In this document: one piece after another, positions 33,346-45,044 of the stretch
Position numbering within the stretch: the first letter of the stretch is position 1
How the letters are laid out: every line of letters starts with the position of its first letter
Source: Epiperipatus broadwayi
Lineage: Eukaryota > Onychophora > Udeonychophora > Euonychophora > Peripatidae
Direction: 5' to 3'
Assembly: GCA_028023455.1 (NCBI GenBank)
Contig: JAQFVV010000032.1
Coordinates: forward strand, 1,424,001 to 1,488,000
DNA: 64,000 bases
Made by a program: the position numbers and the translations under genes
The notes under the pieces: model-generated
What the model saw: the letters and a program-made list of their open reading frames with translations, nothing else
The model's database searches: none
What the model was told of the DNA's origin: nothing

Positions 33346-34355
33346 GGTGGTCAAGGAAATGAGATAATGAAATTGAGCATATATATTTCCATTTTTATAA
33401 CTATATTTGCCACCTTATTTTAGGTGTATATCTACCAATCAACATTGTACTGTTTTATATATCTTACATTATTTTTTGTTTGAAAGATAGACAAGGCTAG
33501 TACTTACTTGTCCTGCAATTCTGAAATATATAAAGACCAACTATCAATCTTAAGAAACATAATGCAGCCATGGTCACCATTAGAATTACCCTAATCTTAA
33601 CACAGTAGTCACAAACCAAACAATAAAAAATACATACAACACCCTTGTTCAATGAGTTATCTGGGATGATATATGTAAAAAACTGAAATTAATTATCTAT
33701 CTCACACTTGAGCCATGCATGCTTCATTATGACTTAATGGCTAGTCTACATTTGCAATACCTTTGGATCTATAAATGTCTTACTCTTATGACTTAAGAGG
33801 CAAATCATACTTAAAAAATTGATAATAAAACTCAACATAAGTACCATGACAATATAAAGCTCTCAAGTCAATGATAGAATCCTTATCCATCATTAGCAAT
33901 GAAGGGACAAGTAAACAAACTCTCAAAAGTATAAAGCTGCCTTCTGCTCTCAAAATATAAATTTATAATATTATTTTAATAACAACAATAACAAAAAAAG
34001 TTTTTATTTTCCATCCTAAAGTATATAAATATCTAATAGGAAATGATTCTATCACTGTCTTTTAGGAGAAATTTGAATTCTGTCTCTTTTAGAAATTTGA
34101 ATTCTATCAAATATAGATGATGTAATCTTAGTCTCCCTTTAAGCCTATCACTATTCTGACTTCTGCTTCATGTTCTATTCATCACTCTATTAGGGTTTTC
34201 ATGTCCAAAGGATCAATATCTTACCCTACTTTTCCATTTCCTATCTTTATTGTTGTTTTTCCTTTTCCCTACCTCTATCACATTAATCTATTTATTTATT
34301 TTGCTGATTCATATCTACAGTATTTATGAATTCTGCTACCTGTTCTATTGGCTAT
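33346..34355. other. Interior of the LTR-flanked element, no domain recognised
   Basis: Base composition is slightly less A/T rich than outside. No protease, RT or integrase motif was readable on the minus strand. Pol appears to be deleted or decayed beyond recognition. Confidence 0.35.
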
Positions 34356-34359
34356 CTAT

Positions 34360-34754
34360 TTGTGACATGCACTATTTGCTCTATTCTAAAGGGCAAATTA
34401 TGGCGAATTATCCAAATAATCTGACCTTCAGTCATGCTACAAGCATCAAGCACCTTTAATTTGACTACTAGTCTCCTAAAAAATTGAGAATAGGTTTCTC
34501 CATTTCATATTCTAAATTTTTCTTGCATTACATGATAACGAATTGCTTTCAAACCTTCAAAAATTTCTAATCAACGATTCTTTATATTTTTGAAAGATAT
34601 TAGACAAATCAAATAATGAATCGCCCCAGGCCTGTACATTACCATGTAAATGTCTGCTAATTATAGACATTTTACTCTTTTGTGCCATTGAATTACAACT
34701 GAAATACCTTTGTAAACTATTCAATTGTTTTACAGTAATTCCCCTGCCAAGCAT
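34360..34754 (-). pseudogene. Retrotransposon gag (capsid-like) remnant
   Basis: Minus-strand frame 34754-34557 contains MSIISRHLHGNVQAWGDSLF, then DLSNIFQKYKESLIRNF. After a frameshift it reads FEGLKAIRYHVMQEKF, then TYSQFFRRLVVKLKVLDACS and MTEGQIIWIIRH. This is the pattern of retrotransposon gag: LxGxAxxWxxxL, a large-residue block, QFxxLVxKL, then TExQIIxxIxxxL. Two stops and one frameshift make it non-functional. In live elements this protein forms the particle that packages element RNA. It lies between the two LTR-like repeats and has the expected polarity relative to the coiled coil upstream on the same strand. Confidence 0.6.
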
Positions 34755-35099
34755 TTAAATGAAGTTCACTATGAACTTTAATATTAGGGTTTAATAAATT
34801 CATTCCCTAATAATTTTATTATTATGTAGTCTCTCTGGTTTTCCTTCAGCATAATCAATATTCCTAGAATCTTCTTATAGGTTTTCCTGTATTGTTTCCA
34901 TTTTCTCTAGTCGACGTATTATAGCTGTTTTAAACTTTCTATACAATAATAGTTTACTATTTTCTCATTAGTACATTTTTTATCTTCCTCATTCATTTTT
35001 AAATCCTTCACTCTTATTGTTAGTTCATCTATACTTTCTCTGATAGCTGCTACATTTTTGCTATTTTCTCTTTTAATGTCTCCTATTTGGAGTTCTATC

Positions 35100-35510
35100 T
35101 TTCCTATTCTTTCTTGTTCATCTTATTTCACTTTCAACCCATTCAAATTCTCTTTCCAAACTCTACATAAAGATTCTATATTTTGATTCTCTATTTTTAT
35201 CTCCTCTCTCAGTTCATTTAACCTCATTATCATCATTTCTTGGTTTTCTTCTCTCATTGCATTCATCATTTCTCTTAATTCGACCATATATATCTGCTGG
35301 CTTTCTTGCATGTCTAACCTCATTCTCTGTTGGTTTCCCTGCATATCTTGTCATCTTTTCTATTGGTTTTCCAAAATCAAATCATATAGCATTTGTAAAT
35401 CTATTACTGGCAACGTATTTCCTCTGTTTTTAAGTTCTACTCTGTTAATTGTTCTACCCTTTTGCATAAACGGTTTTTCAAAAATCTTTCAATTTCCTTA
35501 AATTTTGACC
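35100..35510 (-). pseudogene. Coiled-coil N-terminal gag region
   Basis: The minus-strand frame 35344-35123 starts MQGNQQRMRLDMQESQQIYM and continues MVELREMMNAMREENQEMM. It is rich in Met, Gln and Glu with heptad-like spacing, ending with WKENLNGLKVK. The frame lies immediately upstream (minus strand) of the capsid-like remnant and resembles the coiled coil at 3993-3739, where another Ty3-like element lies. The frame may extend to about 35500 across stops. It is likely the oligomerisation segment of the same gag. Confidence 0.45.
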
Positions 35511-35889
35511 AAGTAATCATTGAATAATCTGATCTTTATTATTGTTTAAAAAGTTATTGATTATCTAAATTTAATACAGAATATTTTATCTATTTGCTTT
35601 TTATTCTATTATTTGCATAAAATTAAAATATAAAACTATTTTATTTAAACTTATCACAAATGAAATTAGTATACTAGTCTACACTTTTATTATGCAGCAT
35701 CCTCCAACTTAATGTCTCTGCCATCACCACTACCTTAATTAACCTATCAATAATCTTTTGCTTACCTATCCTATCCCTATCTTCTATTCTCTTAACTTCT
35801 AACAATATTTTTGTTTATGTCATTTACTAATGCCAAACTTTTCTCATTCCATTAACTAAACCTCATTTATTATTTTTCAATTATATATA

Positions 35890-36335
35890 TATTGGACACA
35901 CATTTTGACACCAAATGATATGGTTATCACAAATTGCCTAACACATTAGCTTGTAAAAGAAATTACTGTTACCTCAAATAAATTGTGTTATTCATACCAC
36001 ACTTAGTTCATCAAATGAAACTGACTTATCTCAGATCTAGAGAGTAGTAAATAAATGTATTTAAATCTCACATTTACAGGTGCCAAATGAAACGCTATTA
36101 CGTCAGGTAAATTCTTATTCATGCCACACTTGAGATACCAAATGAAACTGCTTATTTCAGATCTAAAGAGTGAAATAAATGTATTCAAGTCTCACATTTA
36201 AGAGTGCCAATTAAAGCACTGCTATCTTAAGAAAATTGTGTTATTCACAGCGCACATGGATCACCAAATGAAAATAGCTTATGTCAAATTGCCTAATACA
36301 TTGGACACCAAATGAAACAGGTTTAGTGTTGCTCT
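35890..36335. repeat. About 125-bp degenerate tandem repeat
   Basis: Motifs ACCAAATGAAA (or its variants), TCAGATCTA(A/G)AGAGT, AATAAATGTATT and TCTCACATTTA recur with a spacing near 120-126 bp, giving about 3.5 units. It sits inside the LTR-flanked element. Confidence 0.7.
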
Positions 36336-36339
36336 TCTT

Positions 36340-37590
36340 TTCTAACATATATAATTCTTTATCAGAATATAAAAGAAGTCAAACTCTGGATTAATGGATA
36401 TTAGGAATAACAAGTTTTTTTTTAAAACTTAATGTCCCTAAATAATGAGTCAGACCAATTGAGAAGCCATATCTCCTGATCATCATTTCCATCAAACATT
36501 TCAAATTATAAAGAGGATCTATCCTTTGCAACTATAGATGCTATTTATTATTTTTAAAAAAATATCTGGCATACAGAAGATTAAGGCTCTACCTCTGAAA
36601 AAAAAGAGAGAAACTTCTATAGGTTGGGTTCAAATTCATCTCGTTTTTTAGATGTTAGCCCCTCCTTTGACCTATTATTAGCCTCTCAAAAAACCATGGC
36701 AGTGTGTCACAGTGTATGTGTGCATGAATAACATATTTAATTAGGTTTAGAGTGAAAAAGAAAAATGGATAATTAAAAAAATATAAATATAATAAAACCA
36801 AACTTATTTACACAGCTTATATAACACTTTAAGATACGAATCCAATGCAAATATGTGTACAGATATATTGATGGAATTATACAACCGTATCAGAGAAAAT
36901 TCATTTAATCAATTTGCATTTACCTTATGTTGCAATATGCCTACATACAATACAAAACAATCATAATTCTTGCCATTTAATTATAATACAAATAACACAA
37001 ATATCATTTATTAATTGAAGAACTCAATTTTATATTATATTCGCATTAGCATTCCCAAAAAAAAAAAAAAAAAATGTTAAGAGATAAAAAAATAATGCAT
37101 ATTTAAAAAGAAAATGTTAAAATTAACTGCTTATTATTATTAACTTTAATAGTTGCTATAATATTATCATTATTATTATTATTATTATTATTTCTTTTAT
37201 TCAAAGCCTTATAACTTAAATAAAATTTTTCTTACCATAGCATCAGATTTTACTTTAATACTTTATTATTTTCGAAGTTTGAAGCTTTTTTTAACAAAAT
37301 TAATTCTTAATACAGTTTTAAGATTTAATGTTTTATTAGATTATTTTAATGAATTATTTTCCAAATCATTTATTCATGAATAGTCTGGAAACAGTTATGT
37401 GAAAAATAACAGGTAATAATCACTTTGTCTTCAATGATTAGTGCAGGTAAAATGGAAACTACATAATTTTAAGTTTGTCCAGTATACTAATTCAAGTTTT
37501 ACTCCATGATAAAAAGATCATCTACTGCAGAATTTTCCATCTTAGCTGTATTGATAAACTTCACAAATTAATTCTGTTCTTCTAGTCAGC
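36340..37590. other. A/T-rich stretch with an ATT microsatellite
   Basis: (ATT)n lies at about 37158-37192 and a run of about 20 A at 37056-37074. Otherwise nothing is recognised. Confidence 0.4.
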
Positions 37591-37594
37591 TTAA

Positions 37595-37912
37595 TTTTAT
37601 AATAGTTATTTGATGATTGAAATAATCCAATGATTCTTCACAATGAAGATATTTAAAGTTCTCTTAAAACTTTCTTCCAAAAGTTACAAAAAAAACAGTA
37701 GCACCTTTCATCATTTTTTTTCTTTGTGAACACTAAGATACATATAATAAATCTGGGAACTTTTATTTGTTATTTTACATTAACTTTTAAATAAAAAACA
37801 ATTACATTCTTTTTTCCTCTTTTAAAAAAAAATGTGACATTACTTAGTGTGGTAAAAAAAACTTGTAAAGTAAGTCCAGCTTTATTTTTAAAAGATGTCT
37901 GAACCAATACAC
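37595..37912. repeat. Direct repeat, LTR-like (right copy)
   Basis: It is the partner of 33045-33345, about 4.55 kb downstream in the same orientation, with many substitutions and small indels. For a minus-strand element this would be the 5' LTR. No primer-binding site was identified next to it. Confidence 0.5.
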
Positions 37913-37914
37913 TG

Positions 37915-38815
37915 TGGCCATATTTATTGTTTATCCATATTGTTACATAAATATCTGACACATAACTGTAACTAAACTTTAATCATTTTTAATTAATTTT
38001 TAATATAGAAAATCATAAATTTAATCTTGATTATGAAATATAGCAAACAAACATTAGAAATGATTAACAAATTCTGTTTTGATTTTTTGATGAAAATAAA
38101 TGCATACTTTTTTTTTTTGTTTTTGGAAATTTCTGTATAGAAAATTGGGAATTAGTTTGAATATAAAATGTAGCTTTTTTATAAAAATAAATTTTAAATT
38201 TAGAATAAGTTTTTTCTTTTATTCTTGGCTAATAATATTAGTAATTTGACATCAAGTTGTCACTACATAAAATTTATTTCATTTGCTACTGAAAATAAAA
38301 ATTTTGAGCATTTACTTTTTTTACTTCTGGATTGTGCAAACATTCAAGAATTTTAAGGATTCACTAAATTTCATTATATAAATTTATTACGATAAAAATT
38401 GGACTAAGGAATACCAATCTGATATTTTTTGTTTCATTTTTAAAAATTAATAAAAATAAATTTTAAAATATATTTACAAGTTTTTTTGTTTTATGTAAGA
38501 TATACACATATATGTATTACACACATTTACATGGCATTCAGATTTTAATCTAATTTTTTAAAAATATGTATTGCTCAATGGAAATTATAGTCTAAGTAAG
38601 AAAAATAATAATAAAATGCTGATGATGATTTTGTTGTTTTTTTTTATTTATTTAACATATATTTAACATTTTACTCTTTTACTAATTGGGTCTAGGCAAA
38701 TTTAGTAAATAATTATTGGTACTCATCAGTAAGCTAGGCCAGCCGCTTGGTGGCATTGTTTCTCTGCTAAAAATACCCAATTATAATGATCAGAGCCTGA
38801 CTATTTTTAATGAAA
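37915..38815. other. A/T-rich spacer, nothing recognised
   Basis: Low complexity only, apart from CCGCTTGGTGGCATTG near 38741, which loosely resembles the subterminal CGCCACxxGGxxATGC motif of the next element. Confidence 0.35.
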
Positions 38816-38820
38816 TGATT

Positions 38821-39165
38821 TGGCAGTTGTGGAGTATGTGCTCGATCGCCACAAGGCAATGCTTTGGTACCATCAACAACCGTCCCCGAAGCTTGCAAGT
38901 GATAAATTGCTATCCGAAAGTGGTTGAAAATTGACAAATAAAATGCCTGAGGCAATGCATATACAACAAATACATCGAAAGTACAAATTATAAAAAAAAA
39001 AAAAAAAGAAAATGCTTTAAAATTCAAATTAAAAAAACAGAAATCGGTGAAAATATGATAAACACAGACACACCCATATCAAGAATTCTTCACTTAAATC
39101 AAAAAATGAAAATGCCTGAGGCAATGTATACCCAACAAATACATCGAAAATACAAATTATTTCTA
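38821..39165. repeat. Outer left inverted arm
   Basis: It pairs with about 46570-46899. It contains two copies of the motif TGCCTGAGGCAATG...ACAAATACATCGAAA (38944 and 39115), as the right arm does. Confidence 0.85.
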
Positions 39166-39204
39166 GCTTAATTTCTAAAAATATGCCGTTTCCACGGCTG
39201 CACC

Positions 39205-39360
39205 CAAGCCTTTAAGCATTCTTTCTACAATAAATCCTAAAAAGATTGTTAACTCAGAGTCGTCTTCTTTCTACGCTAAAATGTAGAAAGTGTTAACTTG
39301 GAGTTAAGCCTTCTATCTACAATAAAACCTAGAAAGAGTGTTAACTCGGCTTAGCGGCTA
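39205..39360. repeat. Short tandem repeat of about 52 bp, three units
   Basis: Units of the form CTTTCTACAATAAAACCTAG, AAAGAGTGTTAACTCGG, separated by AGTCGTCTT or TTAAGCCTT, occur three times between 39219 and 39352. Confidence 0.7.
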
Positions 39361-39675
39361 ATGGTGTGGCTTTTTCAGATGCTAAAAGCAGAGGAAAATG
39401 CCGTAGTTGTTTGTATCATGCACTACATTGTAATGCTGTGTTATGTATTTTGTGTTAAGTTGATCGTGACAAAATTATTTAAATTTTCATTGGGGCCTTT
39501 TTTTTTAAATACGAATTGATGTACTGTTACCTTTTAATAATTTTAACAGTGACGTGATTGTTCCTCATAAAGCTGTAAGCCTCCTAAATTCTCTATTAGG
39601 GTGGGGGTATCGTAATTTTTTGGACGATCACGCTTTGAGTCACGTTTTAGCGAGAAATTTTCCGAGACCAAAAAT

Positions 39676-39926
39676 ATGGTTAATTCGAACACAGAAAAGT
39701 TGAGAAGATGGGAATTGCCAGACACGGAAGCTGGCGCTGGAATATTTTTACAGCAGAAAAACATCCTGCTGAAAGAAAAGATATGATTGTGCGGCAAATA
39801 TATGCAGACTTGAGGTCCAAAAATATCTTTTGACTTTCATTTGTAAGTCTCGTTGTTGCTGACAGAAATTTTCACTTCGTAAAGGGCAGCTTATTTGAGG
39901 GATTCCAAATGGCCTTCGTCAAATAA
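39676..39926 (+). pseudogene. Possible Merlin/ISXO2-like transposase N-terminus
   Basis: An ATG at 39676 opens MVNSNTEKLRRWELPDTEAG, then AGIFLQQKNILLKEKI before a stop; CGKYMQT follows in the same frame. This resembles the start of ISXO2/Merlin transposases, with a helix ending FLQxxxLLPKxxxCxxCG. About 85 bp later another frame gives FVKGSLFEGFQMAFVK, resembling the family's (I/V)RxGSxFExSKLxL block. The distance and order fit, but frames are broken, and the DDE core is missing because the satellite array begins at 39905. Base composition is much richer in G+C than the satellite. This is weak but specific; a chance match cannot be excluded. Confidence 0.3.
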
Positions 39927-41640
39927 AAGTAACTTAAATTTTTATTTAAACATGCATCCCTTCTCCCAATAATTGTTGTCGAAAATCAAATATAAAATAA
40001 AAAAAGTAACTAAAATTTTTATTTAAACATACCCCAAAAAACCCCGGTTCTCCCAATAATTGTTGTCGGCAATCAAATGTAAAATAAAAATAAGGTAAAT
40101 TATTATTTAATTATATAGGGGAAAAAAAACCCCTCCCACTAATTGTTGTCGGCAATCAAATGTAAACCAATAAAAGTAAGATTGTAAATTATTATTTAAA
40201 CAAAACCCAAATTACTATTTGAACATACACCAAAAAAGACCCGTTCTTGTCAATACAAATTAAAGAAATAACTATTATTGTCCCATTGTCAAAAATATTA
40301 TTTGGGAAACCAAAATAATTTATAAATGAAAAAAAAGGAAAGTAAAATCGGTTGTCAATCAAATGTAACCAATAAAAGTAACTTAAATTTTTATTTAAAC
40401 ATACACATGCAAAAAAAAAAAATCCTTCTGCCAATAATTGTTGTCAGCAATCAAATGTAAAATAAAAGTAACGTAAATTATTATTTAATCGTATACAAAT
40501 AACACCCCTCCCACTAATTGTTGTCGGCAATCAAATGTAAAGCAATAAAAGGTAAATTATTTTTTAAACGTAACCCAAATTACTATTTGAACATACACCA
40601 AAAAAGACCCTCTTGTCAATAAAAATTAAAGAAACAACTATTATTGTCCCATTGTCAAAAATATTATTTGGGAAATCAAAATAATTTATAAACGAAAGAA
40701 AGTCTAATCGGTTGTCAATCAAATGTAATCAATAAAAGAAACTTAAATTGTTATTTAAACATACACAAAAAAAACCTTTCTCCCAATAATTGTTGTCGGC
40801 AATCAAATGTAAAATAAAAGTAACATAAATTATTATTTAATCATAACCCAAAACCACCCCTCCCACTAATTCTTGTCAATCAAATGTACACCACAAAAAG
40901 TAACGTAAACTATTATTTAAACATACACCCCTTCTCCCAATAATTGTTGTCGACAATCATACACAAAAAAAAACACCCATCCCAATAATTATTGTCAATC
41001 AAATGTAAACCAATAAAAATAAGACCGTAAATTATTATTTAAACATAACCCAAATTACTATTTGAGCATACACCAAAAAACACCCTCTTGTCAATAAAAA
41101 TTAAAGAAACAACTATTATTGTCCCAGTGTCAAAAATATTATTTGTGTAACCAAAACCATAATTTATAGACGAAAGAAAGTCAAATTGGTTGTCAATCAA
41201 ATGTAACCAATAAAAGTAACTTAAATTTTTATTTAAACATACATACACACACAAAAAAAAAACACTTCTCTCAATAATTCTTGTCTGCAATCAAATGTAA
41301 AAATAAAAGGTAAATTATTATTTAATCATGCACAAAAATACCCCTCCCACTAATTGTTATCGGCAATCAAATGTAAACCAATAAAAGTAACGTAAGTTAT
41401 TATTTAAAGATACATCAAAAAAACCTGTTCTCTCTTTAATTGTGTCAATCAAATTTTAAAAAACAGTAATACTATTTAAAAAACACAAATTACTATTTGA
41501 ACATACACCAAAAAAGACCCTCTTTAAGAGTCAATAAAAATTAAAAAAAACAAAAACAACTATTATTATCCCATTGTCAAAAATATTATTTGGGAAAAAT
41601 AATTTAGAAATGAAAGAAAGTTAAATTTGTAAACAAAAAA
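39905..41640. repeat. Satellite array with nested higher-order repeats
   Basis: The basic unit (about 80-90 bp) contains CCCAATAATTGTTGTCGGCA, ATCAAATGTAAA, AATAAAAGTAAC and TTATTTAAACATACAC. Units are grouped in a longer block marked by AAATTACTATTTGAACATAC at about 40209, 40578, 41050 and 41486, spacing about 370-470 bp. Each longer block also contains ACTATTATTGTCCCATTGTC and AAAAATATTATTTGGGAAA. About four higher-order blocks are seen, diverged by small indels, consistent with unequal crossing-over inside the left arm of the host element. Confidence 0.9.
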
Positions 41641-41744
41641 AATAAACTCAATATTAATAGAGAATCGCTAGCCCGGGAACGTTATATTAATGTGTTTTTG
41701 GTTAGAAATAGCGCCATCCCGCGGCTGACATGAAGGATCAGATG

Positions 41745-42690
41745 ACAACCTTAAAATTCAAATTAAAAAAAAAAATCGGTGAAAATACGACAAAGACAGA
41801 TCCCCCCCTAAAATTAAGAATTCTTCACTTAAATCAAAAAATGAAATTACCTGAGGCAATGTATCCCGAACAAATACATAGAAGGTACAAATTATAAAAA
41901 AAAAAACAGGAAAACGCTATAAGATTCAAATTAAAAGAAATCGGTGAAAATATGACATATGCATCTACAATCATATTCAAAAAATTTAATTGGTCTCTGC
42001 TTTGAAATATCATTTAAATTCATCGATATTTAAAAATAAAAAGCAATACACAAAAAATAATTACCAATGTAAAATCTACCCCTCCCCCAAGTAAGAACCA
42101 TTGAACAATGGTGGAACGCAGAAAATCGAAAAACAGAATTTCATCAGCTTTCAACATTTGCAAATAAGCATCTATCTGCAATCGCATTCAAAAGCAATTA
42201 ATTGGTCTGGTCTTTGCTTTGAAATTATGGCAAATCATTTAAATTCATCGATATTTAAAAAATAAAATTACCAATGTAAAATCTACCCCTCCCCCCAAAA
42301 ATAGCTGAAATTGACAAATTATATCAATGGTGTACTTTTCAAAATATATACTAAATACTTAAAAAATAAAAGATTTTCAACATTTGCAAATCATTTAAAT
42401 TCATCAATATTTAAAAAATAAAAAGCAATACACAAAAATAATTATCAGTGTCTTTAGCCAGGCATTTCGATGTTAGCAATTTTTTCGTTTCAAGAAATTG
42501 TTTTTGATATAAAAAGTTGGTACTGAAAAGCTATGACATCACATTTAGAAAGTACAAAGGTAAGACATGAAATAGAAAAAATTACTTGCAGCATAAAAAT
42601 CCATTAGCTATCAAAAAATAAAATGAACTAAATATCCATTAGCTTTTACAACTTTAATTTAAAATTATAAAATTTAGCTTTCTAATGTTA
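41745..42690. repeat. Inner left inverted arm
   Basis: It pairs with about 45890-46735. Shared blocks are AAGAATTCTTCACTTAAATC, AAATTCATCGATATTTAAAA, AAAAGCAATACACAAAAA, GGCATTTCG and TTTCAAGAAATTGTTTTT. Part of it duplicates the outer left arm, so the left side carries an extra copy of the terminal sequence on each side of the satellite. Confidence 0.8.
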
Positions 42691-43385
42691 AACATCTTAA
42701 CTTAGCTCAACAAAGGTGATTCCCAAGTGAATGAAAAATGGCGCTGTGAAGAAAGCATTTACTTTCACTCTAAACCAAATTTTTATTTTTACAATTACCA
42801 TTTGACGTATTCACAAGTTAGAAACTGGTAAAGAGTTGCCTAAACATTTCATCATATATGTATTATGCCAAGGCCAAATTGGCTCATGTATATAAAATAA
42901 TTTTGTCTAAAAAAAAAATTATTTATTATTAAAATCTTTCGTAAAAGAGTTTGAAAAAAAATAGAAATTAATTGATTAAAAGGGGAGAGGGGGAGTTTTG
43001 TTTAGAAAAGATAAAACTAAGAGTTCATAAAAGTTAAAGGGTGTTATTATTATAAATTAAAAGCTTCAAAATACAAATCTCTTCATTCGAATTGAATAAA
43101 AAAAAAATAGTATTAAAACTAATTTTGATGTGTAGAGTAAAATTATATATGTGCGTGCGAATAAAAAATAAATGTATCAGTATTAAATATTATAAATAAA
43201 TGAAAAATATATTTTAAAAAAAACACAGCGGTGCGCTACTAATTCAAGATATGAAAACAACACGTTTTGAAATAGCTACTACTAATTAAACAATCAATCA
43301 AAAAACACGTCATAGGATTAGTTATCAATGAAGTTTCGACAACACTCATTTGCCGGAGGATATTAAAACAAAAAACACTTGGCAG

Positions 43386-43762
43386 AAATAAATAGCTAGA
43401 TTTTTATCGGAGTTCAGTTTTATTCAGTCTAGTTGCTAGTGACAGTCTTGTTTCCGTTCAGATAACAATTTCTATTATGTATTCGGAAACAAAAATGCAT
43501 TGTTGAGCAGCTTTTGGAAATATACGCTCGTGCTTCAGCCTTTTTAGTCCAACAAGATCATCAAAACCTGCCCGTGAAATAATGTCTGCATAACAACACA
43601 GAAATCCTCCGTCAAACGTTCAACTGTCTTCAAGAATAAAACCAATGGATTCGCATAAAATCTCTTCCATAAACGTCCAAATCTAACCGGTTAGATATAA
43701 TCCATCAGAAGCAGCAGAAGCAGCCAACAACAAGCAATATCCACGTTCCCAAAAATCCTAGG
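43386..43762 (+). promoter_or_regulatory. Possible promoter and spliced leader exon inside the element
   Basis: AAATAAATA (43386-43394) lies about 28 bp before an initiator-like TTCAGTTTT (A at 43416). The following 350 bp is richer in G+C and CpG than its neighbours. It ends in a donor-like CCTAG/GTAAAC at about 43761/43762. No long frame is open. It could be the leader of an element transcript or an LTR-like insertion. This is inference from sequence signals only. Confidence 0.25.
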
Positions 43763-44628
43763 TAAACCTTTATTTATTATCATTTATACGTAGTAGCCAC
43801 CGCTGTAATTCGTAAATATTCAAGATTCAAATTATATGAACTCTATCATACATAAAATGAACTATTGACATGTGTGTTTAAGTTTCAAATGCTATTAATG
43901 CTTTATTATTATATTTGTGAATGATACATGAGTTAATATGTGCGTGATCATTATATCAGTGTTATTAGTTAAATTAGATAAATACCAGTGTTCTACTATT
44001 AAAATCTACAAGAATATTTAAACTAGTTTAGAAATGTTAATTTAGAATGTGTGTGTATTATATTAGATTTATAAAGATGTTTTTGGTAAATTAAATGTTA
44101 GTTAATAAATTGTCTTGAAAATTAAACTTTATTTGTCGGTCAATTCTTTTTATCAATTTCCTTTTATCCAATTCTTTTTATCAATTCTTTTTCTATATTT
44201 TATTATTGATTAAAATTAGACTGGGCTAGTTTATGGGATGGTTTCGAGCGCTGGATTATGAGCCTACTGACCAAATACGTTGTTTATTCTTTTGAATAGA
44301 TAACTGGCGCCTGGAGTTTACTCCGAAACAAATAAAGTTTGGATAGTAGGGGTTTGAATCTAGCAGCCGAGATGGGCCATTGTTGATAGTTAAAGCTATC
44401 AATAAGATCTCCCATTTTGCTCGAACGTGCCGGTTCGTTCATGTAACCTTTATAAGATTATAAATGTATTATGAAGGAGTTTGAAACCGGCCAAAACTTA
44501 TATACGTGTAAGTAAGTGGTTTCAGGGGTTCGATCCGGTACAGTATGTTATATGAGATTCTTAGGAAAATACTGAATTAAATCCATACACATATACCAAT
44601 TAAAGATTTAAAAAGAGAAATATAATCG

Positions 44629-44740
44629 CACCATAATATATTAGATCACAGTTTGTAGTTATTAATGAAATATGACGTAATAAATCACACCGTAATATAT
44701 TACATCACAGTTTGTACTTATTAATGAAATATGACGTAAT
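44629..44740. repeat. 59-bp tandem duplication
   Basis: CACC(A/G)TAATATATTA(G/C)ATCA begins at 44629 and 44688. Both units end in TTAATGAAATATGACGTAAT. Confidence 0.85.
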
Positions 44741-45044
44741 AGACATTTCACATGAAAAATATAATTTCCAAAGCCGACAAATTTAATCAAAATATAACTG
44801 AACTAGTCTTTTGAAATATCTGCTTAGTTTTATTATGATGTGTTAATCATTTTGTACTGCTAGAAATACAAGTTGTTGAGATTATTTTTATTTTTTGACA
44901 GGGTTAATATGGAGTATTTTCTTACGCAGATGAATACAACATTATACATGCACCATCTTTCAGGCAACATTTCAAAATCCTGCACCGACATATCAGTAGC
45001 AGCTGAAATTTAAGTAGCATCTTTTTCGTAATCTTTTTTGACTT

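Larger units (their letters stand above)
42700..45040. other. Unique centre of the 8-kb element
   Basis: Apart from the promoter- or exon-like stretch, there is a segment at 44220-44560 with CpG-containing motifs, including two tRNA B-box-like strings (GGGTTTGAATCTAG at 44349 and GGGTTCGATCCGG at 44526). No A box or cloverleaf could be matched. No transposase core was recognised. Confidence 0.35.

Noticed and set aside
38767-39027. 86-codon minus-strand frame at the element end, and similar frames at 46539-46776
   Set aside because: These are the terminal inverted repeat read as protein. The same FDVFV-type string appears in each copy.
39905-41640. CRISPR-like array
   Set aside because: Repeats are long, diverged and A/T-rich without regular unique spacers, and the context is an animal transposon.
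44340-44545. tRNA gene suggested by GGTTTGAATC and GGTTCGATCC strings
   Set aside because: No matching A box, acceptor stem or cloverleaf at the right distance on either strand.
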